Notes: a model not told the origin generated them from the sequence alone. A DNA stretch of 64,000 bases from Meandrina meandrites (GCA_963693305.1 OY855912.1:9527001-9591000), one strand, 5' to 3'; positions 8,034-16,104 are shown, counted from the stretch's first letter. Translations and numbers: made by a program.

Positions 8034-8363
8034 ATGGAGGTTTACTGTGTGAAAGAAAAGCGCTTCACACCCAATGTGACGGCAAGTGAAAAAATCACTA
8101 CCACAAAAAACGGCAGAAGAATGTTAAAAGTAAAATGCGCAAGCTGCGGCATTACCAAGACAAGGTTCTTACCAGTAAACGGAGACAAAAAAGGCGGCGC
8201 GTTGTCGTCGAGAAGGGGACCTTCGACTGTTGATAAAATTGCGTATGTTGCCTCGAACTTTGTGACCCCTGCCCCCAGTTTCGCTGCAGCCGCCAAAATA
8301 CTCGGAAGCCAAGCTTTGAAAGGGATTACGGACAACGTAAAGTATTTTAGAAAGAGCCGTTAG
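8034..8363 (+). CDS. zinc-ribbon-leader protein 1, short
   Basis: 109 residues. Residues 1-50 are the leader shared by three adjacent genes: VYCVKEKRFTPNV, then KNGRRMLKVKCASCGITKTRF. The KCASCG knuckle fits a small zinc ribbon, but the first knuckle is CxxE instead of CxxC, so metal binding is doubtful. The C-terminal half holds a Gly/Arg linker and an Ala-rich, moderately hydrophobic helix (about residues 70-100) with a basic end. It could be a membrane-active or capsid-internal peptide like those of adenovirus-type viruses; this is inference. Confidence 0.72.
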   Translation: MEVYCVKEKRFTPNVTASEKITTTKNGRRMLKVKCASCGITKTRFLPVNGDKKGGALSSRRGPSTVDKIAYVASNFVTPAPSFAAAAKILGSQALKGITDNVKYFRKSR

Positions 8364-8384
8364 TCAAAGTGAATTTTTGCAAGT

Positions 8385-8392
8385 TATATAGG
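8385..8392 (+). promoter_or_regulatory. TATATAGG start-proximal motif, leader gene 2
   Basis: GTTATATAGG runs directly into the ATG at 8393. It decides the start, as the in-frame GTG at 8369 lies upstream of the motif. Confidence 0.7.
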
Positions 8393-9016
8393 ATGGATGT
8401 TTACTGTGTGAAAGAAAAGCGCTTCACACCCAATGTGGTGGGAAGTGAAACATTTGCAACCGCAAAAAACGGCAGAAGACTGCTTAAAGTAAAATGTGCT
8501 AGCTGCGGCATTACCAAGACAAGATTCGTTTCTAATAAAACACAAAATGGTGCTGCTCAAGAAGGAGGTAATCTTTTGGATCCAATATTTAAGTGGACCA
8601 GAAGGGGTTTACCCAAAAAGAAGAGAGAAGAACTTGCACGCGCTGAAAAAAGAATGTTTGGAGGTGGAGTAGTGGGGGGTCCCCACACCCCTAGTGGAAG
8701 TGGAGTATTTGATACAGTTGGAAATACAGCAGCTGAAGCTTTCTTTGAGTACGGAGTTCCTTATTTAGCAAAGCAAGGTGTGAAACAAGGAAGATACTTT
8801 GCAAGCGAGTTTCTGAGACAACCAGAGTATCAGAAGAAGTTAGCCAATAAAGCCAAACCAATCGCGAGAAAAGCTGTTAATTACACAATTGATGCTTTGT
8901 CTGGAGATTTGTTGACTAAAGCCTCAAACAGATTAAGACCAAAAGATATGATACCAGGTGGGGTAAACCCCACACCCCGGTTGAAAGGTGGGTGTCACAC
9001 CCCCAAAGTCAAATGA
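8393..9016 (+). CDS. zinc-ribbon-leader protein 2
   Basis: 207 residues from ATG 8393. Residues 1-47 repeat the shared leader (VYCVKEKRFTPNVVGSE, KCASCGITKTRF). Then come a basic linker (KKKREELARAEKR), a Gly/Pro stretch formed by a short palindrome, and an Ala/Lys helical domain (FFEYGVPYLAKQGVKQGRYF and RKAVNYTIDALSGDLLTK) of a kind seen in small internal proteins of Polinton-like elements. The C-terminus is made partly by two more palindrome copies (8957 and 8987). Function unknown; a capsid-internal role is inferred from the neighbours. Confidence 0.72.
   Translation: MDVYCVKEKRFTPNVVGSETFATAKNGRRLLKVKCASCGITKTRFVSNKTQNGAAQEGGNLLDPIFKWTRRGLPKKKREELARAEKRMFGGGVVGGPHTPSGSGVFDTVGNTAAEAFFEYGVPYLAKQGVKQGRYFASEFLRQPEYQKKLANKAKPIARKAVNYTIDALSGDLLTKASNRLRPKDMIPGGVNPTPRLKGGCHTPKVK
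8671..8692 (+). repeat. short palindrome family 1 (AGTGGGGGGTCCCCACAC)
   Basis: GTGGGG-GG-T-CCCCAC hairpin followed by ACCCCT, in frame inside leader gene 2. Confidence 0.7.
8957..9006 (+). repeat. short palindrome family 1, two adjacent copies
   Basis: GGTGGGGTAAACCCCACACC at 8957 is nearly identical to the copy at 7988. A looser copy, GGTGGGTGTCACACCCCC, lies at 8987-9004. Both are translated at the C-terminus of leader gene 2. Confidence 0.7.
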
Positions 9017-9028
9017 ATTTTCTTTAAT

Positions 9029-9036
9029 TATATAAG
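9029..9036 (+). promoter_or_regulatory. TATATAAG start-proximal motif, leader gene 3
   Basis: AATTATATAAG is immediately followed by the ATG at 9037. Confidence 0.7.
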
Positions 9037-9894
9037 ATGGAGGTATACTGTGTGAAGGAAAAGCGTTTCACACCCAACGTACCGGGAAGCGAAAAAAACA
9101 CTACCACAAAAAATGGTAGAAGGCTGCTTAAAGTAAAATGCGCAAGTTGTGGCATTACCAAGACACGATTCGTTTCTAATAAAACGCAAAGTGGTGGTAA
9201 TTATGATATGAGAATTTATGCGGGTAATCGAGTAGATGACCCAACAAACCCTCTCTACCAACGTGGTGGGGCTTTTGATTTGCATAAAGCTATTGGCAAG
9301 CTGCCTAAGCCAAAAAAGGGGTGGACACTTCCTGGTCATAACTACACAGGACCATACAATCCCCTTGAAAAACAGCTTTCTTACGACCCCAAGACGGGAA
9401 AGATATTAAAGATTTATCAGCAGCCAACAGGTGCCACGGACGCGGTTTCAATGCAGCATGATGTTGATTATGCCGTTTGCGCAGGTAAGAAAAATGAAAA
9501 AGGCTGCAAACACGCTGCTGACAAAAAAATGGTAAAGGCGCTTGACGCTATTCCCAAAAACAAACGGCAATGGGGTCATGCCGCGGCGCGCAACGCAATC
9601 AGCTCGAAGCAAAAAGTGGGTTTGGGTGTTGGTGAAACGATCAATAAAAATATCGGCGAAAAGATTCCAGGCTTTCAACCAGCTCAAGATGTGGCTGCTG
9701 CAATCATGGCTGTCACAGGTGGTGATAAGGATTTGTTTAAAAAGTATTGGAGTGGTGCCATCGCAAAAGGTGCCTTCAACAAGAAAACCGGTCTGTTCAG
9801 CAAAAAGTTTTGGACACACCCTAAAAATACAACTGGGCCATGTAATCAGATTGTATATAAAAATGGAAAATGGCATAACCAATATTGCGACTAA
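9037..9894 (+). CDS. zinc-ribbon-leader protein 3 with phospholipase A2-like domain
   Basis: 285 residues. Residues 1-53 are the shared leader. A PLA2-like core follows: HNYTGPYNPL at 101-110 fits the calcium-binding loop, and QHDVDY with His141-Asp142 fits the catalytic dyad of the parvovirus-VP1-type PLA2 family. Later Cys residues (148, 157) and a Trp-containing tail complete it. In parvoviruses this enzyme lets incoming particles cross the endosomal membrane; the same use in a Polinton virion is inferred. The leader and start motif are duplicated from the neighbouring genes. Confidence 0.82.
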   Translation: MEVYCVKEKRFTPNVPGSEKNTTTKNGRRLLKVKCASCGITKTRFVSNKTQSGGNYDMRIYAGNRVDDPTNPLYQRGGAFDLHKAIGKLPKPKKGWTLPGHNYTGPYNPLEKQLSYDPKTGKILKIYQQPTGATDAVSMQHDVDYAVCAGKKNEKGCKHAADKKMVKALDAIPKNKRQWGHAAARNAISSKQKVGLGVGETINKNIGEKIPGFQPAQDVAAAIMAVTGGDKDLFKKYWSGAIAKGAFNKKTGLFSKKFWTHPKNTTGPCNQIVYKNGKWHNQYCD

Positions 9895-9909
9895 AATATT
9901 TTTAACACA

Positions 9910-9917
9910 TATATAAG
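9910..9917 (+). promoter_or_regulatory. TATATAAG start-proximal motif, membrane-protein gene
   Basis: TATATAAG lies 2 bases before the ATG at 9920. Confidence 0.65.
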
Positions 9918-9919
9918 AA

Positions 9920-10438
9920 ATGGATTCTGCAACAAAATTCCGGCGGGATGAAATTGAAATGATAAAGAAAAATCTTGAAAACCAGTTGGCGCATTACTAC
10001 CAAACCTCTGCCAAATTCAAACGGTGGCACACGCGGTGTCAAACAGTATGTGCGTTAACAGGCGGAGTTGCTACCATTCTTACAGGCTCTGGGTTGGCCG
10101 CTTCTCTTTCTGTGGTTGGCGTTGTTGTTGGTGCCCCTTTAATCGCAACGGCCACCCTGTTTTCATTGGTGTCAACCTCCTCCATCGTCATCGTCAAATT
10201 TTTCCTGCGTAAAGCGAAAAAACACGAAAAAATACAAACTTTGGCTGAAGCTACGCTGAGCACGATCAACTCTCTCATATCGACCGCTCTTGAAGATGGT
10301 CAAATCTCAGACAGTGAGTACCAAGATATTATCAAAAAGTACAACAGCTTTACTACTGCAAAGACAAAACTGCGTTTTTCAAACCACACTGACGGCGGGG
10401 TAAAGGTTAACAGAACATCAAAGACAACTTCTGTTTAA
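9920..10438 (+). CDS. two-helix membrane protein of the element
   Basis: 172 residues. A charged N-terminal helix (about 1-40) is followed by two hydrophobic segments (about 44-68 and 72-92, including GVVVGAPLIATATLFSLVST) and a basic loop (RKAKKHEK). The C-terminal helical part contains TLAEATLSTINSLISTALED and ISDSEYQDIIKKYNSF. Proteins of this plan are frequent next to the Polinton virion genes in invertebrates; a role in membrane interaction is plausible but unproved. The 3' end overlaps the convergent gene at 10418 by 21 bases. Confidence 0.72.
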   Translation: MDSATKFRRDEIEMIKKNLENQLAHYYQTSAKFKRWHTRCQTVCALTGGVATILTGSGLAASLSVVGVVVGAPLIATATLFSLVSTSSIVIVKFFLRKAKKHEKIQTLAEATLSTINSLISTALEDGQISDSEYQDIIKKYNSFTTAKTKLRFSNHTDGGVKVNRTSKTTSV

Positions 10439-10924
10439 TGGTGGGGTGTTTGCCTCTAACCACCATTCGTTGAAACTTTTTTCGGCTTTATTTCTGGTTT
10501 GTACCATCTTCGGCAATCTTTTCGTGAGCTTTCCCAGTATTGCATTTTTCGCCGGCCAATCTCTTGTTGAGACCTTTTGAAAATAGTTGTATAAAAAACA
10601 AACGTAGTTACACGACCCGGGGTAGCAACTCAGTTGCTGATTCCGCTTGAATTGGTGAATGACATTACCCAAAAAGGTCAGCCCCATATTGTCACCAACC
10701 TGATCTACAGAAATGCCGACTTTTTTTAGTACCGCAAGTAAATACCATAATTTGAGGTGGTGTCTCATCTCTTCATGGGGCTCATCCGGCAGTGGGGGTT
10801 CCCATGAGTAAAAGTCAAGCTCGATTTCCGGTTTGATTTCTTTTATTAACGCTTCCTGCTCTTCCAACAACATTTTTTTCAGTTGTTCCCTGTGGGGGTT
10901 AGGTACGCGAAGTTTTGTATCCAT
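10418..10924 (-). CDS. element protein of unknown function
   Basis: 168 residues from the ATG at 10924. A longer frame starts at 10942, but the TATATA motif lies between the two ATGs, so the shorter form is preferred. The sequence has a Lys/Glu-rich N-terminal helix, a WEPPLPDEPHEEM segment and a mixed hydrophobic region with three Cys. The C-terminus is basic, with W residues. No domain recognised. It is convergent with the membrane-protein gene and divergent from the integrase gene. A family 2 palindrome at 10624 is translated antisense here. Confidence 0.65.
   Translation of the reverse strand: MDTKLRVPNPHREQLKKMLLEEQEALIKEIKPEIELDFYSWEPPLPDEPHEEMRHHLKLWYLLAVLKKVGISVDQVGDNMGLTFLGNVIHQFKRNQQLSCYPGSCNYVCFLYNYFQKVSTRDWPAKNAILGKLTKRLPKMVQTRNKAEKSFNEWWLEANTPPLNRSCL
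10624..10638. repeat. short palindrome family 2 (AGCAACTCAGTTGCT)
   Basis: Perfect 6+3+6 palindrome AGCAAC-TCA-GTTGCT preceded by CCCGGGGT, inside the 168-residue ORF on the other strand. Confidence 0.7.
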
Positions 10925-10925
10925 G

Positions 10926-10931
10926 TATATA
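10926..10931 (-). promoter_or_regulatory. TATATA start-proximal motif, minus-strand ORF
   Basis: On the minus strand CCATATATAC runs into the ATG at 10924. The integrase gene in the other direction has only ATTATTTAA before its ATG. Confidence 0.55.
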
Positions 10932-10952
10932 TGGCCGCGCATAATTATTTAA

Positions 10953-11954
10953 ATGGATAAAAAATTAGAGCAGCGTTACTACAGTCCGCAGGGTTACTGG
11001 AAAGGCATTTCTGCCATTACAAAATTAGCGGTTGCTGCGAAGGTACCTGAAGTTGTTGCCAAAGAATGGTTGTTCAAACAAGCGCTCTGGCAGATTTACC
11101 TCCCCGCACCGCGCTACATTCCTCGTCTAAAATTCGACGTGCCTACACCCAACAAAGTACATCAGGCAGATCTTCTTTTTCTGCCACATGACACAGTGGA
11201 TAGCAACTCAGTTGCTAAAACTTACAAATACGCGCTTACTGTTGTTGATATTGCCAGCAGATTCAAAGAAGCTCAGCCTTTAACCTCTAAAAACTCTGAT
11301 GAGGTTGCCAAAGCTTTTAAGACAATTTATACACGTGGACCTTTGAAATGGCCTCAACTGTTGCAGGTTGATCCTGGGCGTGAATTTATGGGCGCTGTTA
11401 CAAAAGAAATGGAAAATCACAAAACTTCTATCAGACGTGGCCACCCTGAAATTCATAGAGACCAAGCGATCGTTGAACGTTTCAATCGTACCTTGGCTGA
11501 GCGTTTGTTCGGCCACCAGTACGCGGTTGAAATGCGTTTACCTGAGGGTTTGAGGTCCACTGAGTGGGTAAAAAGGCTCCCCAAAGTTGTTTCTGCTCTG
11601 AACAACCAAGTCACTCGATTGATTGGTATGAAACCTGCTGCTGCAATCAAGAAAAAAAATGTTTATGCGGAGCCATCAACTAAATATTTGAGACCCGTTG
11701 GTTTGAATGAAAAAAAGCTCCCATCCAACGTTATGCTTCGGTATTTGTACGAACCTGGTGAGCTTGAAGGTGGGACGAAAAGAGCCACTGATCCAATCTG
11801 GTCTTTAGATGTCTTTAACCTTGAACGTTCTTTTACCAAACCGAATCAGCCCGTTCTCTACTATTTACGCGACGGCCCTAAGCGTGGTTTTGTACGTGAA
11901 GAACTGCTTGTTGTACCTCCAAACACACAATTACCCCCAACTAATGTAAACTAG
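10953..11954 (+). CDS. retroviral-type (rve) integrase of the Polinton
   Basis: 333 residues. The DDE triad is visible: Asp73 (HQADLLF), Asp140 (QVDPGREF) and Glu175 (QAIVERFNRT), with 34 residues between the last two. The end (YYLRDGPKRGFVREELLVVP) fits the C-terminal SH3-like domain of Polinton integrases. The enzyme joins element ends to the host chromosome with a 6-bp target duplication in this group. Residues about 83-87 (DSNSV) come from a family 2 palindrome inside the catalytic core, apparently tolerated. The 3' end overlaps the polymerase gene tail-to-tail by 4 bases. Confidence 0.94.
   Translation: MDKKLEQRYYSPQGYWKGISAITKLAVAAKVPEVVAKEWLFKQALWQIYLPAPRYIPRLKFDVPTPNKVHQADLLFLPHDTVDSNSVAKTYKYALTVVDIASRFKEAQPLTSKNSDEVAKAFKTIYTRGPLKWPQLLQVDPGREFMGAVTKEMENHKTSIRRGHPEIHRDQAIVERFNRTLAERLFGHQYAVEMRLPEGLRSTEWVKRLPKVVSALNNQVTRLIGMKPAAAIKKKNVYAEPSTKYLRPVGLNEKKLPSNVMLRYLYEPGELEGGTKRATDPIWSLDVFNLERSFTKPNQPVLYYLRDGPKRGFVREELLVVPPNTQLPPTNVN
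11202..11216 (+). repeat. short palindrome family 2 (AGCAACTCAGTTGCT)
   Basis: Perfect 6+3+6 palindrome preceded by GTGGAT, in frame inside the integrase core between Asp73 and the YKYALTVVDIASRF strand. Confidence 0.7.
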
Positions 11955-14900
11955 ATATGGTATTCAATTGGTTCCGTGTGTATTCCATCCGGCAGCACCC
12001 ATCTTTTGTCATAATATGCGCTCAACCCCAGCTTCTCCTGCTCGTATGTTACCATGTTCCCGTCCCGCATCCGGAATCCGCGGTTTGTTGCCATGTCTTT
12101 GTTTCCATCTAGCGCTGCCTTGAAACGGTGCCAGTTGATCTCGTTTTGCCTCTTTGACATCCCCTTTGAGCTCAGTTTCTTCTTTTTCACCTCGTTTTTG
12201 TCTGTGAGATGCTCTGTATAATAACATTTGGAGCACAGCGCGATCATCCGCTCCCCTTCAAATTCCTTTTTAAACAGTCCTGGGGTTCTCCCGCTCCACT
12301 TGTCCCATGCCAGCCAGTTCTTTTTTTCTTTCTCGAATTCTTCTCTCATATCTGGTTTCACAATGTCTTCCAGACTCTTTCCTGAGATTGCGAGGTAGTT
12401 GCTGTCTGTATCCATCTGGATCAGCTCGAAATCTTTCCTGTCAAGATACCTATCCAAGAAGTCGTAGTAAAATTCAAGCATCCTCAACTTAGCTAGCTGA
12501 TACACCGCTATTCCTACCTGAAACGGGCGTCTTATTGTTATCCGTGCTTTTCTACTTTCTAACTCATATGCTTCTCCAATCTCATCCAAGTCTGAAAAGT
12601 ATGCGCTTCTCAATGCTCTGTCCACCACCTTTTCATCTTTGGTGTAAATTACGTTTGTTTGCCGCTCTAACGCTTCTATCAGCTTCCCATATCCACTGTT
12701 TCCCAGAAGTTTGAATATATCAGCCAATAGTGCTTTGCTTTTGTCCACATCCCCTGTACGGCGGTTTTCTGTGACTTCTTTCACGAACCATTCGAATATT
12801 ACTTTCGGCTCGTAGTCGATCGTCCGGTAGACTCTAGTTATCTTTGCCCCGTGGTTTATGTACCATTGCAGCAGCGGCTCATATAAAAGTATCCGCTGTG
12901 CTGACAACGTTCCCATTAGTTTCTTGTTTTTCTCCACTAGTTTTCTTCCTGTTGCTCTCAAGTATTTTTTCATGTGCTTTGGAACGGCTTTGGTCGGTAC
13001 CGATTTTTTGTGAAAGAAGGGGCACATTTCTTCAAACTTTTGGTGCAAGTGGTTTGGGATTTCTATGTCCACTTCTGCGTACCCGAACCAGCTTTTTTCT
13101 TTTAATCTGTGCGTTAATATTGGGGCAGCATCTACTTGGTACTCGTCCGTGTAGTGCACAACCCTTTCTTTTCCGCATGGCATTTCTCTCAGCATTGTTG
13201 AGAGGTACAGCGCGTTCGCGTCATATCCGAGGATGTTTTGGCACATTTTCGCATGGGCTTCTGTTATAATTTCTCCATCCCTTGGGATTGGGTATTGATG
13301 CGATCTTATCCGCGTTTTACCTGCTTCATGGTATCTTGTGAATACCAAACTTGGACCTCCCACTACCGCTTCTTTTAACATTTCATATGCTTCTTTACTT
13401 GGGGCGTACAGTTCCGCTTTGCGTTCTATTGCGCCCTTTAGCAGGTAGTGCAAACTCACTCCCGGTATGCTGACTGCGTCTTTCATTATGTCTATCCCCT
13501 TCTCTATGTAAAAGTTTTTCATTTTTTGGAGCGCTTCAAGCCCGGGTGCCACATCCAGATTATTGTAATATTTCAGCCAGTCTTTAAAGGTTTTCATCCC
13601 TTTTTCTTTGAACAGTCTCTGACATTCCTCCCATTCTTTCCGTGTTAGAACGTACTCATTCTTAAGCTTCGAATACCAGTGTTCATATTCCGGGAGCCCT
13701 GGGTAATCCAACTTTTCTGCGCTGTCAAACCACTCGTACGGGAGCCAGGATTTTGTTGCCTTGCAGTCGTACGCTTCCACCCATTTCGCGTAGCTGATTC
13801 CTGGGCCCAAATAGTTGATTATGTCCAGGAAACGCAATCTGTCCGTGAGTAAGAACATGATTTTACTCCCATTCTTTGCCACTCTCACTTTGTTGGTTGT
13901 ACCTGCGAGCTGTTCCGCAAAGTAATTCTTTATCAGGTTCAAATCATAACTTCCTGAGTTGAAACCGAGTGTTGGCACCTGGTCGCACCATTCTTCTATT
14001 TTTTTCCTCTGATCTTTTGGTATCAGCTCGATGTCTGCCGGCATGAATTCTGCGCGCACTTTTGCTCTGATGTTTTTCTCTCGTCTTTTCAGTTCTTCCA
14101 TGAACTTTTGAACCAACACTTTGGGGTTTTTTTCACAGATGTGGGTTGGCTCTCTTTCCGATGTATCGCCCACGCTTACTGAGATTGGTATGTGTTTGTT
14201 CTCAATCGTGAGATTTCCTGTTGGTTCCTTTCGATGGTTTTTGTCTCCGTACGCCTCAAAGTCATACAGAATAGCGTGTGGATAGCTTTTTGTTTGAGGT
14301 TTTGATGGTTCTTCACCATATTTGTCTGCACCTCCTGGAACGAGCCACTGACATGACCAACACTCGATTACTTTGTATCCGGCCTTTCTTAGGTGGGCTG
14401 TTCTCTTCTTTGTTGCTTGGTACAGATCTTCTGCCGTCTTTGTCCCGTGTGATAATATTTGCCCTCGATTTGGGTAACATCTCGGACATCCGTGCCAGCT
14501 ACAGCCGTGATACTGCAGCACCAGCTTTCTTTCGTGGTTGTACCCGTCTACTGGACTTTTCTCTATCCACCTTTCACCTCCGTGACCTGAATTAGCGTGG
14601 TGAATGGTGATTTTCCAGCGTTTTGCCACGTACTCCAACCATTGGATTGATTCTTTTGAGGCCTTTTGCTTCGGATAAAACGCTTTCTGATATGTTGTTT
14701 GTGGCGCTTCGACCTTCTCTCCGGGGCAGTGTGTTACTGTTTTACCTTGGGCGCATCTTTCCACGTGACGTTGGAGGTTGCAAGCCTTTGTGAATCTTGC
14801 GTGACAGTGGTTGCATTCGTAAGTTTTCGCCAACTTTGTTATGTCTTTTATCAAAAACGCGTGCTCATTAAAAACACCGATTGTCATAATATTTTTAAAC

Positions 14901-15979
14901 TGCGGCGCTGGGTTTCTTGTGAGATGCCATACCACCTCGATTGGCGCTTCCGTGTCAAATTCATCTTCTATGCGCTCTGGCATATAAACTCTTATCCCAA
15001 GCCAATCTGAGAAAGGTTTGCCCTTGTTCAGGTGCATTTCTACCTTTTCTAGTTCATCCAATGAGGTTTTCCCAACCCAACTATTTGGCATCCTTTCAAG
15101 TTTGTAGAAACTCTTGGCCAGATCTCGGGCTGCTTCTGTACTTCGATCTGGTCTGGCTCCTTTGTGCACAGCGATACAGCGCCATAAACATAGGTTATCC
15201 CTATAGGTGTCCAGCGCCACCATTGCTTGTTTTCTCCCCGTGTTTGCTTGTTTACGCAGCCAGTCTGGTAAGGGTCCTGTTCCCATCAATGGCTGGCGGT
15301 CTAGCACAACCTTTACATCTACGTTGAAATGCGACTCAAAGATCCACTTTGTATCTGGTCTTTCTGTGTTATCCGGGTCCAAACGTACCGCCTCCCTTAC
15401 CTTGATCCATTCTTCTGCGTCTGCGTACGTTTTCATCCATGGGGAGCCCTTATTTTGGTAATAAGTAATCCTAGTCCCATCTTCAATGTTTTCTAAAATA
15501 TACGAATAGGCGTGCCTCATGTAAAACGATGTTCCCACGTTCTCCCTTATCTTTTCGATGAACCTGGGTGTGAGGTCTTTGTTTAGACCCACTACAAAAC
15601 GCCACCTCTTGTAACGTCTCCCGCTCTCCTCTACCACACCCTCATATTCCGTGTCATGGTACAGGTCCAGAACCTCATTCTGATAATCTGTCACGGTTTT
15701 CACCTTGTTCGGCGGGATGGGGTCGAATATTTTCAAAATGGTTTCTTTTCTGTTTCTTTTTCTGTTTCTGGGTGGTGGTTTCGGTATTGGTTTTAATGGT
15801 TTTAATGGGGCTTTTAATTTTTTCTTTGTGGCTTCTGGGATTGGTTCATCCAGCAAAGTGTTTATTACCCTTTGAATTGTAGGTGTGTCTTCTGCAATTA
15901 ATTTTGATAAATATCGCAAATCTTCGGGATCAAGATTTGCAAGTTCTTCTTCCAAAGATTTGAGGTCAATTTCGTCCAT
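11951..15979 (-). CDS. protein-primed family B DNA polymerase
   Basis: 1342 residues, intact. Approximate order: a basic Pro/Lys-rich N-terminal part; NLCLWRCIAVH near 262, resembling the OTU-like or papain-like segment sometimes seen here (weak); a C2H2-type finger (CNHCHARF to HVERC, 386-403); an endonuclease-like YHGCSWHGCPRCY block near 490; exonuclease motifs YDFEAYG (about 571) and GFNSGSYDLN (about 671); polymerase motif A YDANALYLS (about 917), motif B KLLGNSGYG (about 1090) and motif C MDTDS (about 1188). Enzymes of this type replicate linear genomes from a terminal protein. The TATATA motif lies 2 bases before the ATG. The long antisense ORFs in the region are shadows. Confidence 0.96.
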   Translation of the reverse strand: MDEIDLKSLEEELANLDPEDLRYLSKLIAEDTPTIQRVINTLLDEPIPEATKKKLKAPLKPLKPIPKPPPRNRKRNRKETILKIFDPIPPNKVKTVTDYQNEVLDLYHDTEYEGVVEESGRRYKRWRFVVGLNKDLTPRFIEKIRENVGTSFYMRHAYSYILENIEDGTRITYYQNKGSPWMKTYADAEEWIKVREAVRLDPDNTERPDTKWIFESHFNVDVKVVLDRQPLMGTGPLPDWLRKQANTGRKQAMVALDTYRDNLCLWRCIAVHKGARPDRSTEAARDLAKSFYKLERMPNSWVGKTSLDELEKVEMHLNKGKPFSDWLGIRVYMPERIEDEFDTEAPIEVVWHLTRNPAPQFKNIMTIGVFNEHAFLIKDITKLAKTYECNHCHARFTKACNLQRHVERCAQGKTVTHCPGEKVEAPQTTYQKAFYPKQKASKESIQWLEYVAKRWKITIHHANSGHGGERWIEKSPVDGYNHERKLVLQYHGCSWHGCPRCYPNRGQILSHGTKTAEDLYQATKKRTAHLRKAGYKVIECWSCQWLVPGGADKYGEEPSKPQTKSYPHAILYDFEAYGDKNHRKEPTGNLTIENKHIPISVSVGDTSEREPTHICEKNPKVLVQKFMEELKRREKNIRAKVRAEFMPADIELIPKDQRKKIEEWCDQVPTLGFNSGSYDLNLIKNYFAEQLAGTTNKVRVAKNGSKIMFLLTDRLRFLDIINYLGPGISYAKWVEAYDCKATKSWLPYEWFDSAEKLDYPGLPEYEHWYSKLKNEYVLTRKEWEECQRLFKEKGMKTFKDWLKYYNNLDVAPGLEALQKMKNFYIEKGIDIMKDAVSIPGVSLHYLLKGAIERKAELYAPSKEAYEMLKEAVVGGPSLVFTRYHEAGKTRIRSHQYPIPRDGEIITEAHAKMCQNILGYDANALYLSTMLREMPCGKERVVHYTDEYQVDAAPILTHRLKEKSWFGYAEVDIEIPNHLHQKFEEMCPFFHKKSVPTKAVPKHMKKYLRATGRKLVEKNKKLMGTLSAQRILLYEPLLQWYINHGAKITRVYRTIDYEPKVIFEWFVKEVTENRRTGDVDKSKALLADIFKLLGNSGYGKLIEALERQTNVIYTKDEKVVDRALRSAYFSDLDEIGEAYELESRKARITIRRPFQVGIAVYQLAKLRMLEFYYDFLDRYLDRKDFELIQMDTDSNYLAISGKSLEDIVKPDMREEFEKEKKNWLAWDKWSGRTPGLFKKEFEGERMIALCSKCYYTEHLTDKNEVKKKKLSSKGMSKRQNEINWHRFKAALDGNKDMATNRGFRMRDGNMVTYEQEKLGLSAYYDKRWVLPDGIHTEPIEYHI

Positions 15980-15981
15980 CG

Positions 15982-15987
15982 TATATA
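15982..15987 (-). promoter_or_regulatory. TATATA start-proximal motif, polymerase gene
   Basis: On the minus strand CCTTATATACG runs into the polymerase ATG at 15979. Confidence 0.6.
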
Positions 15988-16104
15988 AGGTAGAAAAAAT
16001 ATTTTTAATTTTTATTATTTAGAACGTTTGTACTTCACTGTTGTGTTCCTCTAAATAGACGTTCCGCGGCTCGTTTGTTTATTCGGTTTTGTTCTTTTCT
16101 TCCA
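15988..16104. other. AT-rich spacer between polymerase gene and terminal palindrome
   Basis: No ORF or repeat seen. Probably part of the subterminal region of the element. Confidence 0.4.

Noticed and set aside
8369..8392. GTG start for leader gene 2
   Set aside because: The shared leader begins at the ATG at 8393, directly after TATATAGG.
12307..15461. Several plus-strand ORFs of 60-141 residues
   Set aside because: All lie antisense to the intact polymerase gene, show no motifs and lack the start-proximal motif.
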